From assembly GCA_937929835.1 (NCBI GenBank), contig CALFUU010000143.1:1-34045 (forward strand): a stretch of 34,045 nt of DNA. The letters are read 5' to 3'. Under the pieces are notes generated by a model. That model saw only the letters and a list, made by a program, of their open reading frames with translations, did no database searches and was not told the DNA's origin. A program made the position numbers and the translations under genes. The stretch comes from an uncultured Saprospiraceae bacterium (GTDB lineage: Bacteria; Bacteroidota; Bacteroidia; Chitinophagales; Saprospiraceae). Shown here piece after piece: positions 26,513-33,815 of this stretch; position 1 is the first letter of the stretch; each line of letters starts with the position of its first letter.

Positions 26513-27562
26513 TTAGCTATGGGACCAATCGTATTCTCCGATCTTGATCAGGCAAGCTTTGAGCAAGTCGATACAATCTTGTAAGTCTTTCTTGCTTGCC
26601 ATTTCTATGACCTGATGCAAATATCTACAAGGCACAGAGATACCACCCGCTATGCTACCTCCATTAGCATGTCGCTGAAGACCTGCTGTATCTGTCCCTC
26701 CCTTAGGCAAGACTTCTAGCTGATAATCTATCTTACTTTCCTTAGCGACTTCTTTCATAAATCTGACCATTCTATAATCACAGACGGTCATTCCATCGAG
26801 CACTTTTATCGCTGCACCCTTACCGAGATCCGTTATCCGCTCGTGTGGAGCAGAGCCAGGCACATCACAAGCCAAGGTGACGTCGAGATTGATAACCATA
26901 TCCGGATTGATACCAGAGGCAATGGCCGTCGCACCCCTCAAGCCTATCTCTTCCTGTACCGTAAATACTGCATAGAGATCTGTAGACAGTTCTACATCCT
27001 TAAGTTCTTTAAGCGTCTGCACTAGCTGGTAGCAACAGATTCTATTGTCGAGAGATTTAGAATTGACCATATCGCCCATCTCTATAAATTCGCGCTCTCT
27101 CGTGATCGGATTACCGAGTTCTACTATCTTCTTGACTTCTTCTGCAGGTAATCCTGTGTCTATATAGTAATCTTCTATTTTAGGATTTTTGGCCCTCTCC
27201 TCAGCACTCATAATGTGGATAGGTCGAGTCCCCATTACACCTATAATATCTTTTGTGCCGTGTATAATAACCCTCTGAGCCGTCAATGTCTTAGGATCAA
27301 AACCGCCAAGGGTGTGAAACTTGATAAAGCCATCATCATCGATATGGGTCACCACAAAAGCTATTTCGTCCATATGTGCTGCCACAACCGTCTTCTTTTG
27401 AGTTGGGCTTTGCTTGACAGCGACGAGGTTGCCCATCGCATCGATATAGGTCTCATCGACATAGGGTGCAACCGCTTTTTCTAGATAAGCTCTGATTCTA
27501 TATTCATGGCCTGGGGCACCGGGTACTTGGGTGATTTCTTCGAGTAATTTTATGTCTATCAT
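26513..27562 (-). CDS. M42 family metallo-aminopeptidase (FrvX-like)
   Basis: 349 residues from the ATG at 27562 (MIDIKLLEEITQVPGAPGHE). An in-frame ATG at 27598 would add 12 residues that precede the usual family start, and a promoter box lies between the two ATGs, which favours the shorter form. Metal ligands and catalytic residues of the di-zinc site are visible: HMDE (histidine ligand), SLDNR (bridging aspartate), QEEIG (catalytic and ligand glutamates), NLDV, and a late CRYLHQVIE (histidine). These cytoplasmic enzymes form dodecamers and trim peptides. Nearest neighbours are the MtfA-like gene 129 bases downstream and a divergent flippase. Confidence 0.93.
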   Translation of the reverse strand: MIDIKLLEEITQVPGAPGHEYRIRAYLEKAVAPYVDETYIDAMGNLVAVKQSPTQKKTVVAAHMDEIAFVVTHIDDDGFIKFHTLGGFDPKTLTAQRVIIHGTKDIIGVMGTRPIHIMSAEERAKNPKIEDYYIDTGLPAEEVKKIVELGNPITREREFIEMGDMVNSKSLDNRICCYQLVQTLKELKDVELSTDLYAVFTVQEEIGLRGATAIASGINPDMVINLDVTLACDVPGSAPHERITDLGKGAAIKVLDGMTVCDYRMVRFMKEVAKESKIDYQLEVLPKGGTDTAGLQRHANGGSIAGGISVPCRYLHQVIEMASKKDLQDCIDLLKACLIKIGEYDWSHS

Positions 27563-27580
27563 CTGATATTTCAATTTGCC

Positions 27581-27588
27581 CAAAATTA
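27581..27588 (-). promoter_or_regulatory. Candidate -7 promoter box for the M42 peptidase gene
   Basis: The minus strand reads TAATTTTG, an exact TAnnTTTG match, 18 bases before the ATG at 27562. It lies downstream of the alternative ATG at 27598, so its use would fix the shorter protein. Confidence 0.4.
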
Positions 27589-27758
27589 AGCCTTTCATGC
27601 ATATTTAGGCTATAGTCTACCGTGTGTACTTGGTCTTAGAACTTGGTTCATTGTTGTGTATCGGCAAGCTCAACAGCACCGAAGTCTAGAGCACCTGACG
27701 AATTCTCTAAAAAAGTAGTCTCTTACACAACTCTAGCTAGTACAACACCCTATTGTGC

Positions 27759-27766
27759 TAACTTTG
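27759..27766 (+). promoter_or_regulatory. Candidate -7 promoter box for the flippase gene
   Basis: TAACTTTG matches TAnnTTTG exactly and ends 9 bases before the ATG at 27776, implying a leader of only a few bases. No good -33 TTG lies at the usual spacing. Confidence 0.4.
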
Positions 27767-27775
27767 CGGTCGATT

Positions 27776-29254
27776 ATGAGTGTAATCAGACAATTTGCAG
27801 GACAAACAGTCATCTATGGTATCGGATCAGTACTGTCGAGGATAGTCAACTATCTTGTCATCGTCATCTTACTGACCTATCTATTAGGTGAGCAGACGGG
27901 GGAATTTGGCACCTATGCCTACTTCTATGCTTATGCGACTGTGTTGGTGACTCTATTCTCCTTTAGGCTGGACACAGCTCTTTTTCGATTTGGCAATAAG
28001 AACGAAAACCTCAGTCACGCCTTTGGCACTTCTCTGACGCTTGTACTTGGCGCGGCTATTTTGCTGGTGCTCATTGGCAGCTTCCTCGCACAGCCGATAG
28101 CCAATCTCATCGGTTTCCCAAATGAAGCACGTTATGTCCAGTGGATGGCTTATATCATCGCCTTTGATGTCGTCAATCTCTTACCCTTTGCCAAACTGCG
28201 ACTGACCAACAAGGCCAAAGTATTTGCTATCTATAAGATACTCAATGTCGCCATTATGGTGACTTTGGTACTCCTATTTCTGATCCTCTTTCCCAAATTG
28301 AGAGCACTAGGATGGGATTGGTTGCCTGTACTGCCAGGCTTGATCGACTGGATGTTTATCGCCAATCTGATAGCTAGTGCGGCTTTATTCTTCTTGCTCT
28401 TGCCCCAACTCAAAAACTACACTCCGCAAGTTGATCGTGCACTGGCGATCAAGATGCTGCGCTATGCCTTCCCGCTCGTCATCGTTGGGATGGCCAATGG
28501 GTTTATTCAGTTTTTTGGCGTACCACTACAGAAGATGTTTCTCGGAGAAGATGTGTATAACAATCTGGAAAATGCGGGGATCTATGACTTTACACGGCGG
28601 GTAGCCGGCTTATTTGTTTTATTTACAACCGCCTTCAATTATGCGGCAGAACCCTTCTTCTTCAACAACTCTAGCAAAGAGGATCGTAAAGAGTTGTACG
28701 GAACCATCTGCCGGCTTTTTGTCCTTGTCAGTGGTATTGTCATTTTAGGTCTTTATCTAGGTCTAGACTTGATCAAATACTTAGCGGACAGCAATTATTG
28801 GGGCAGCCTTCATCTATTGCCCATTCTCTTGATGGCCTACCTCTTTCTAGGGATTTATTATAATGTATCGATCTGGTACAAGCTAGCAGATAAGACGAGT
28901 TATGGAGCGATGATCTCTATCATCGGTGTCATCATCACCTTATTTGTGAGCATAGTATTCTTGCCGCGAATAGGGTTTGCGGCCTCTGCGTGGGCAGCGC
29001 TACTGACCTACCTTGTGATGCTCATCATCGGGTATGTCACAGGACAAAAAAATTATCCTATTGCTTATCCAGTGGCGTCTATTGTAAAGGATGTGCTGGT
29101 GATTAGTTTGATTCTTTTAGTAGCGCATTGGGTAAGAGGGGAAGCCAGTGTCGTCGCCAAGTACACGACAAATTGTGTTCTGCTGATTGGATATCTCACC
29201 TATACGTGGACAACAGAGAAAGATGAATGGAAGAGGATGTTGAGGAGAGGCTGA
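27776..29254 (+). CDS. Oligosaccharide/polysaccharide flippase family membrane protein
   Basis: 492 residues from the ATG at 27776 (MSVIRQFAGQTVIYGIGSVLSRIVNYL); a GTG at 27755 would add seven residues that overlap the promoter box. About 12-14 hydrophobic segments run through the protein. The N-terminal motif and FGTYAYFYAYATVLVTLFSFRLDTALFRF are typical of Wzx/RfbX-type lipid-linked sugar flippases of the MOP superfamily. It likely moves an undecaprenyl-linked glycan across the inner membrane. No glycosyltransferases adjoin it, so it is not part of a visible surface polysaccharide cluster. Confidence 0.88.
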   Translation: MSVIRQFAGQTVIYGIGSVLSRIVNYLVIVILLTYLLGEQTGEFGTYAYFYAYATVLVTLFSFRLDTALFRFGNKNENLSHAFGTSLTLVLGAAILLVLIGSFLAQPIANLIGFPNEARYVQWMAYIIAFDVVNLLPFAKLRLTNKAKVFAIYKILNVAIMVTLVLLFLILFPKLRALGWDWLPVLPGLIDWMFIANLIASAALFFLLLPQLKNYTPQVDRALAIKMLRYAFPLVIVGMANGFIQFFGVPLQKMFLGEDVYNNLENAGIYDFTRRVAGLFVLFTTAFNYAAEPFFFNNSSKEDRKELYGTICRLFVLVSGIVILGLYLGLDLIKYLADSNYWGSLHLLPILLMAYLFLGIYYNVSIWYKLADKTSYGAMISIIGVIITLFVSIVFLPRIGFAASAWAALLTYLVMLIIGYVTGQKNYPIAYPVASIVKDVLVISLILLVAHWVRGEASVVAKYTTNCVLLIGYLTYTWTTEKDEWKRMLRRG

Positions 29255-29304
29255 TTGGGGTTTTGTGAAAATTAGCTTTTGTTGATGCAAATTTGCCCGC
29301 CCTC

Positions 29305-29328
29305 CTGAAACTGATGTTTCGGTTCACT
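29305..29328. repeat. Solo copy of hairpin I with TTCACT tail
   Basis: CTGAAAC, loop TGAT, GTTTCGG (29305-29322; one T-G wobble) followed by TTCACT. The flank before it (TTGCCCGCCC) recurs before the copy at 29514, so these two were copied as a longer unit. Confidence 0.8.
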
Positions 29329-29359
29329 TAGTTGCCCATCCAATAATGTCGAGTCGAAG

Positions 29360-29438
29360 CCGATGCTGATGCATCGGTTCACTCTCTTCAAAGGTCGATT
29401 TACGACCTTTGATGCAGCAGAGCTGTACCGTTCGTTCA
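29360..29438. repeat. Three-hairpin structured repeat, copy A
   Basis: 79 bases. Hairpin I: CCGATGC, TGAT, GCATCGG (29360-29377), then TTCACTCTCTT. Hairpin II: CAAAGGTCG, ATTTA, CGACCTTTG (29389-29411). Hairpin III: TGCAGC, AGA, GCTGTA (29413-29427), then CCGTTCGTTCA. It aligns without gaps to copy B, and the stem differences keep pairing. A partial third copy of hairpin III lies at 29447-29459. Confidence 0.9.
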
Positions 29439-29513
29439 CCTTTGAAGCAGCGGAGCTGCACCGTTACTATTTTTGGCGAAGGTAAGTGTGAGAAGAGCCG
29501 ATTGCCCGCCCAC

Positions 29514-29537
29514 CCGAAACTGATGTTTCGGTTCACT
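29514..29537. repeat. Second solo copy of hairpin I
   Basis: CCGAAAC, TGAT, GTTTCGG at 29514-29531 followed by TTCACT. It shares its upstream flank with the solo copy at 29305. Confidence 0.85.
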
Positions 29538-29571
29538 TACTCTTGCACATTCAATTGAAATTTTGCCTATG

Positions 29572-29650
29572 CCGAAACTGATGTTTCGGTTCACTCTCTT
29601 CAATGGTCCGTTTAGGACCATTGATGCAGCGGAGCTGCACCGTTCGTTCA
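29572..29650. repeat. Three-hairpin structured repeat, copy B
   Basis: 79 bases. Hairpin I: CCGAAAC, TGAT, GTTTCGG (29572-29589), TTCACTCTCTT. Hairpin II: CAATGGTCC, GTTTA, GGACCATTG (29601-29623). Hairpin III: TGCAGC, GGA, GCTGCA (29625-29639), then CCGTTCGTTCA. Its right end directly abuts the stop codon (29651-29653) of the small minus-strand gene. Confidence 0.9.
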
Positions 29651-29782
29651 TTACATGAAATAGGTCATCAAATGATCTTTGATGGCCACACGATTCATAA
29701 TCCCATAGACGAGAAGGGCTATGGCTCCGACGACAAAAAAAGTCTTGAATCTCTTCCAAGCAAGACGGTTCTTTTCACGCAT
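29651..29782 (-). CDS. Small single-helix membrane protein, 43 residues
   Basis: The frame from the ATG at 29782 to the TAA at 29651 encodes a basic N-terminus (MREKNRLAWKRFKTF), one hydrophobic segment (about residues 15-27, FFVVGAIALLVYG) and a short tail ending TYFM. The pattern of positive-inside charge plus one helix fits a small inner-membrane protein. It lies 34 bases after the TPR-like membrane protein gene on the same strand, so it is probably cotranscribed. I do not recognise a family. Its stop codon abuts the hairpin element copy B. Confidence 0.6.
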   Translation of the reverse strand: MREKNRLAWKRFKTFFVVGAIALLVYGIMNRVAIKDHLMTYFM

Positions 29783-29816
29783 CGTCTTGTACCTGTGTCT
29801 GCTTGTATAGGACAAA

Positions 29817-30467
29817 TTATTTCTTTTTGGTAAGCTGAGCGATTCTCCTTTTAGAGATCCATCGGATACTCAGCTCTTGATAAATTATCGAGAAGAGGGC
29901 AAAGCCAAAAATAATATTACGACACCACTCAAAGCCCGAAACCAAGTGCTCGAAGAAAGGATGAATGATCAGCAGTTGCACGCCAATCATCACACCAGTT
30001 ATCATCAACAGAATGATCGTCAGTGATCTAAACTTCTGACCTTCGTAACGCAGCTGGCTCACCTTATTTTGGTGAAAAACTTGCTGATAGGTCTTGTTGG
30101 TCTTATCTATTTTAATTAGCTCAGAAAAGATATGATCTGCCGCATAGAAGTCTACAACATTATGCAGCGCACAACCCTTGCGAAATAACAACTCCTGATA
30201 GATATCATCTCCATCTATACTGAAGACACTGTCTTCTATCGTGATCTCTAGGAGCTTATCGACGTACTTGAGGTATTGGTAATATTCTCCCACCTCAAAT
30301 AAGGCCACAGTATACTCTATACTGATCTCCAGACGCATCTCATAAGGAAGCTGATTGATATCAGACCTATTGTGCTCAAAGAAGCGAATCCGCTCTTGAT
30401 AGTCCTTGGGCTCTATGCACCTATAGTCTTGATAGACTAACTCAGATATTTCGTTTGTAAACTTCAC
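29817..30467 (-). CDS. Membrane protein with TPR-like N-terminus, function unknown
   Basis: 216 residues. The first 145 residues are helical, with repeated aromatic and acidic patterns (VALFEVGEYYQYLKYVDKLLE; FRKGCALHNVVDFYAADHIFSEL) that resemble tetratricopeptide repeats. Two hydrophobic segments follow (about 147-166 and 181-199), and the C-terminus is basic (SKRRIAQLTKKK). No catalytic motif is seen. I do not recognise a named family; a protein-protein scaffold at the membrane is a guess. Two TATATTTG boxes on the minus strand lie upstream. Confidence 0.75.
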   Translation of the reverse strand: MKFTNEISELVYQDYRCIEPKDYQERIRFFEHNRSDINQLPYEMRLEISIEYTVALFEVGEYYQYLKYVDKLLEITIEDSVFSIDGDDIYQELLFRKGCALHNVVDFYAADHIFSELIKIDKTNKTYQQVFHQNKVSQLRYEGQKFRSLTIILLMITGVMIGVQLLIIHPFFEHLVSGFEWCRNIIFGFALFSIIYQELSIRWISKRRIAQLTKKK

Positions 30468-30504
30468 TTTATTAAGGCTGCAAGGATCTTAATCCTTTGG
30501 ATAA

Positions 30505-30512
30505 CAAATATA
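30505..30512 (-). promoter_or_regulatory. Candidate -7 promoter box for the TPR-like gene (proximal)
   Basis: The minus strand reads TATATTTG, 37 bases before the ATG. TTTG lies 14 bases upstream of it, short of the usual spacing. Confidence 0.4.
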
Positions 30513-30569
30513 TACCAATGAGACTTTGCAAACAGTAACATTGCTGCACGTATATGGTTAAAAAATTGA

Positions 30570-30577
30570 CAAATATA
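30570..30577 (-). promoter_or_regulatory. Second -7 promoter box upstream of the TPR-like gene (distal)
   Basis: A second TATATTTG on the minus strand, 102 bases before the ATG. Two identical boxes suggest tandem promoters, but no -33 element is clear. Confidence 0.3.
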
Positions 30578-30657
30578 AACTCGGGTCATATGAGGTCTAC
30601 CAACAACCTTTGCTCCCCTAAGGTGTTAAGACGATATAATCAACAATTTTAGCGCAT

Positions 30658-31335
30658 ATGCAAGGACTTCTAGTAGTCGGTGGTAGTAGAGGAATAGGAA
30701 AAGCTATAATACAAAAGAGCCTGAACACCAGAGCAATACACAATCTGAGTCGTAATCCAGTGGATATAGAAGGTGTGCAGCACCATAGTCTAGACGTACT
30801 GCAAGATGCGCTTCCAAGTGTAGAGGACATCAATAGTCTGGTCTATTGCCCTGGTAGCATCAATCTCAAGCCGATCTCCTCACTCAAGGTAGAAGACTTC
30901 CGACAGGACCTAGAAATCAACCTTATAGGGGCTGTAAAAGCCATCAAGCATTACCACAAAGGTCTTAAGAAAGCCGAAAATGCGTCCATCGTCCTATTTA
31001 GTACGGTTGCCGTCGCACAAGGAATGCCTTTTCACGCCTCAGTAGCGGCTGCCAAAGCAGCTATAGAAGGCCTCACTAAGTCCCTAGCAGCAGAGTTTGC
31101 ACCCAAAATCAGAGTCAACTGTATCGCGCCCACGATCACCAACACACCCCTAGCTGCAGGCATCCTCAGAAGCGAAGAAGCTATAGAAAAAGTCAAACTC
31201 AGACACCCAACCAAAGACATCCTCTCAGCAGAAGAAGTCGCAGCGCTGGCCTGTTACCTGATGAGCCCAGAAGCCAAAGGTATCACTGGACAGATCTTTC
31301 ACATAGACGGCGGACTTTCCACTTTGAAGATATAA
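30658..31335 (+). CDS. SDR family oxidoreductase with altered catalytic tyrosine
   Basis: 225 residues, a compact short-chain dehydrogenase. The NAD(P) motif GGSRGIG is at residues 8-14, the NLIGA motif near 88-92, and a serine at 115 (FSTVAVA). The C-terminal GQIFHIDGGLSTL is also standard. The catalytic YxxxK is missing the tyrosine: the lysine at 133 (HASVAAAKAAIEGL) is preceded four residues earlier by valine. I recall relatives with the same HASxAAAK pattern, so this looks like a subfamily trait and not a recent mutation. Substrate is unknown. The gene is followed 36 bases later by a small Lacal_2735-type gene. Confidence 0.9.
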   Translation: MQGLLVVGGSRGIGKAIIQKSLNTRAIHNLSRNPVDIEGVQHHSLDVLQDALPSVEDINSLVYCPGSINLKPISSLKVEDFRQDLEINLIGAVKAIKHYHKGLKKAENASIVLFSTVAVAQGMPFHASVAAAKAAIEGLTKSLAAEFAPKIRVNCIAPTITNTPLAAGILRSEEAIEKVKLRHPTKDILSAEEVAALACYLMSPEAKGITGQIFHIDGGLSTLKI

Positions 31336-31371
31336 TCACATAATAGCTCACCACTTACAAACTACTTACCT

Positions 31372-31530
31372 ATGTTCTGGAAAAAAGACCCAATTAAGAA
31401 ATTGCAAAAGCAATACGAAGAGCTCAATAAAGAAGCCTTCCGCCTCTCTAAAATAGACCGTACCAAGTCTGATCAAAAGTATGCCGAAGCAGAAAAAGTC
31501 GCTCAAGAAATAGAAGCACTGAAAAAGTAG
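31372..31530 (+). CDS. Lacal_2735 family small protein, 52 residues
   Basis: The frame from ATG at 31372 to TAG at 31528 encodes MFWKKDPIKKLQKQYEELNK followed by EAFRLSKIDRTKSDQKYAEAE and an EIEALKK end. This matches the small, charged, helical Lacal_2735-type proteins common in Bacteroidota. The function is unknown; heptad-like spacing of leucine, tyrosine and alanine suggests a coiled coil. It lies 36 bases after the SDR gene and is likely cotranscribed. Confidence 0.85.
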   Translation: MFWKKDPIKKLQKQYEELNKEAFRLSKIDRTKSDQKYAEAEKVAQEIEALKK

Positions 31531-31611
31531 CCTCTCATAAAATCAAGTCTGCCCACCCACAATCCTACTTTTTTTCTTCTTCATAAAAAGGTGGTATAGA
31601 TAACTATTGCT

Positions 31612-31619
31612 TATCTTTT
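31612..31619 (+). promoter_or_regulatory. Near-consensus -7 box for the S10 peptidase gene
   Basis: TATCTTTT, one base off TAnnTTTG, ends 21 bases before the ATG at 31641. Confidence 0.3.
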
Positions 31620-31640
31620 CACAACTAACCAATGTGAATT

Positions 31641-33128
31641 ATGAAGAAGCCCCTCATTATGCTCGTCTGTATTGTTTCCTTTCTCGCTACACAAGCGCAG
31701 AAGAGGAGTATGCCTATAGACACTACTGTCATTACTGAGCACACCACGACGATCAATGGCCAATCCGTATCTTATACTGCTGAAACAGGTACACAACCAC
31801 TCTGGGATGAGATGGGTGAGCCTATCGCTACGCTTTTCTATACCTACTACAAAAGGAACAAGGTCAACAAGAGCGAAGAGAGACCTCTTGTCATATCATT
31901 TAATGGAGGCCCAGGATCAGCTTCAGTGTGGATGCACGTTGCCTATACAGGTCCCAAGGTGCTTAAAATAGACGAAGAGGGGCATCCCATACAACCCTAT
32001 GGTATCAAAGAGAATCCGCACTCAATCCTAGACGTCGCAGATATTGTGTTTGTCAATCCTGCCAACACAGGCTATTCCAGGACCATCCCTGAAAGTGGAA
32101 AGGAAGTCAATCGAGATAAATTCTTCGGTATCAATGCTGATATAAAATATCTGGCAGAATGGCTGACCACTTTTGTTTCGAGACACAACCGCTGGTTATC
32201 ACCCAAGTATCTTATCGGAGAAAGCTATGGTGGCACAAGGGTGTCGGGTCTGGCTCTAGAGTTGCAAGACAGGCAATGGATGTACCTCAACGGTGTCATC
32301 CTTGTCTCACCTGCAGACTATAAATCATACGGTGCTGACAATGCGCTTTCTTCTGGGCTCAACCTACCCTACTTTGCTGCTGCGGCTTGGTATCATAAGA
32401 TGCTGCCTAAAGAACTACAGCAAAAAGATCTACTAGAGGTGCTGCCAGAAGTGGAAGCTTATGCTATCAATAAAGTCATTCCTGGACTGGCCAAAGGTGG
32501 ATTCATATCTGAAAAAGAAAAGCAAGCCATAGCAGAAAAAATGGCTTACTATTCTGGCCTCTCCACTACCTCCATATTGCAACACAATCTCGATGTACCG
32601 ACTAGTTTTTTCTGGAAAGAATTACTGAGAGAAAGCAAAGGAATGACTATCGGTCGACTTGACTCTCGCTATCTCGGACTCGATAAGATGGATGCAGGTA
32701 GTCGTCCCGATGCCAATGCAGAACTCAAGTCTTGGCTGCACTCGTTTACACCAGCCATCAATTATTACATCAGAGAGGAGCTCAACTTCAAGACGGATCT
32801 AAAGTATAATATGTTCGGTCCAGTACGTCCTTGGGATCGACGGAACGATAATACAAGAGACAATCTAAGACAAGCAATGGCCAACAATCCTTATCTCAAT
32901 GTTCTATTCCAATCGGGCTACTATGATGGTGCCACTACTTACTTCAATGCCAAGTATACAATGTGGCAGATAGACCCGAGCGGGAAGATGAAAGACAGGT
33001 TTAGCTTTAAGGGGTACAGAAGCGGCCACATGATGTATCTACGGAAAGAAGATCTTGCAGCGGCCAACGATGACTTACGTGACTTCATTAAGCAGAGCTA
33101 TACAGAAGGCAAGTCAGCGAAATATTAA
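31641..33128 (+). CDS. Exported S10 family serine carboxypeptidase
   Basis: 495 residues. Signal peptide about 1-19 (ending ATQA). Alpha/beta-hydrolase core: oxyanion-region motif NGGPGSASVW (residues 89-98), nucleophile motif GESYGG with catalytic S195, an aspartate in SGYYDGATTYF (about residue 427) and the histidine in YRSGHMMYL (about residue 465). These are the S10 triad. It would remove C-terminal residues from peptides in the periplasm or outside the cell. The gene appears monocistronic, with 110 bases before it and 87 after. Confidence 0.93.
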   Translation: MKKPLIMLVCIVSFLATQAQKRSMPIDTTVITEHTTTINGQSVSYTAETGTQPLWDEMGEPIATLFYTYYKRNKVNKSEERPLVISFNGGPGSASVWMHVAYTGPKVLKIDEEGHPIQPYGIKENPHSILDVADIVFVNPANTGYSRTIPESGKEVNRDKFFGINADIKYLAEWLTTFVSRHNRWLSPKYLIGESYGGTRVSGLALELQDRQWMYLNGVILVSPADYKSYGADNALSSGLNLPYFAAAAWYHKMLPKELQQKDLLEVLPEVEAYAINKVIPGLAKGGFISEKEKQAIAEKMAYYSGLSTTSILQHNLDVPTSFFWKELLRESKGMTIGRLDSRYLGLDKMDAGSRPDANAELKSWLHSFTPAINYYIREELNFKTDLKYNMFGPVRPWDRRNDNTRDNLRQAMANNPYLNVLFQSGYYDGATTYFNAKYTMWQIDPSGKMKDRFSFKGYRSGHMMYLRKEDLAAANDDLRDFIKQSYTEGKSAKY

Positions 33129-33215
33129 ATCTAACCTACTGCTCAGGCATCCTTAAAAGAAAGGTGATTTTGGCTTAATCCTTGCACTTAGTTGGGTAGC
33201 CTAACCGTGTTACCT

Positions 33216-33629
33216 ATGCTATTCAAAACTTTGTTTAAGTCAGCTCCTTCTGGTGATACGTCCACGCCTACTAAGAAAAAAAGTATACGACTCACGCATA
33301 ATGTCTACGTCGTAGAACTATCTAGTCGCGTCTGGAGCGATAGCAAAAAATTTAGGGAAGCCAACCGGCACTATACAGGAACGATGGGTTGTCTCTATGT
33401 CGGAATGACCGCACACTCGCCCAATGAGCGCTTCAAAAAACATCTTACAGGTCATAGAAACAAAAAGGGCTATAAAGTCTCTTCAAAATTTGTCGAGAAA
33501 TACGGCATCTACCTCCGCCCTACCCTCTACAACAAATTCAACCCGCTAACACGTGAAGATGCAGCTGTCCTGGAACGCCAATTGGCTGAGAGCTTAAAGA
33601 AGCGTGGGTATGCGGTGTGGTGGAATTGA
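33216..33629 (+). CDS. GIY-YIG nuclease-like small protein
   Basis: 137 residues from the ATG at 33216 (MLFKTLFKSAPSG); a TTG at 33192 would add eight residues and is less likely. The core reads NVYVVELSSRVW ... GCLYVGMTAHSPNERFKKHLTGH, which resembles a GIY-YIG arrangement (first strand, second strand YVGMT, then R-F-x-x-H), with a later glutamate in VLERQLAESL. The first GIY is changed to VYV, so activity is uncertain. No other DNA-repair domains are fused. Confidence 0.65.
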   Translation: MLFKTLFKSAPSGDTSTPTKKKSIRLTHNVYVVELSSRVWSDSKKFREANRHYTGTMGCLYVGMTAHSPNERFKKHLTGHRNKKGYKVSSKFVEKYGIYLRPTLYNKFNPLTREDAAVLERQLAESLKKRGYAVWWN

Positions 33630-33767
33630 GGTTCCGTTAAAGTACACACACTGAAATTTCTTTCAGACAGCTCCAATCTTAGTTACAATTCGATACTAAA
33701 AATCTGCAGTGGCTGATTACTCCATGCGTATAGAGAATACTAGGATGCAATTCCATCGTGAGCATTC

Positions 33768-33796
33768 TTGACAAATACGTGCAAAAGCTCTATACT
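33768..33796 (+). promoter_or_regulatory. Strong sigma70-like promoter for the antitoxin gene
   Basis: TTGACA (33768-33773) and TATACT (33791-33796) are separated by exactly 17 bases. TATACTTG also nearly fits the Bacteroidota -7 box (one mismatch). The start site would fall near 33803, about 13 bases before the ATG. Confidence 0.7.
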
Positions 33797-33807
33797 TGTA
33801 CGTACAA
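33796..33807. promoter_or_regulatory. Candidate operator: perfect 12-bp palindrome TTGTACGTACAA
   Basis: The palindrome overlaps the last base of the -10 box and the predicted transcription start. Antitoxins of the ribbon-helix-helix type commonly repress their own promoter through such sites, so this is a likely autoregulatory operator (inference). Confidence 0.55.
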
Positions 33808-33815
33808 CAATTCTT

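Noticed and set aside
29360-29650. tRNA genes or integron attC sites (GGTTC and GTTC words)
   Set aside because: No acceptor stem or anticodon arm can be drawn, and the attC core pair RYYYAAC/GTTRRRY is not found at matching ends.
29324-29759. Minus-strand open frames of 70 and 107 codons across the hairpin cluster
   Set aside because: They run through hairpin repeats, have low-complexity repeated peptide sequence and resemble no protein family.
33651-33666. Terminator after the GIY-YIG-like gene (CTGAAA/TTTCAG)
   Set aside because: A 6-bp AT-rich stem with no T-run is likely to occur by chance.
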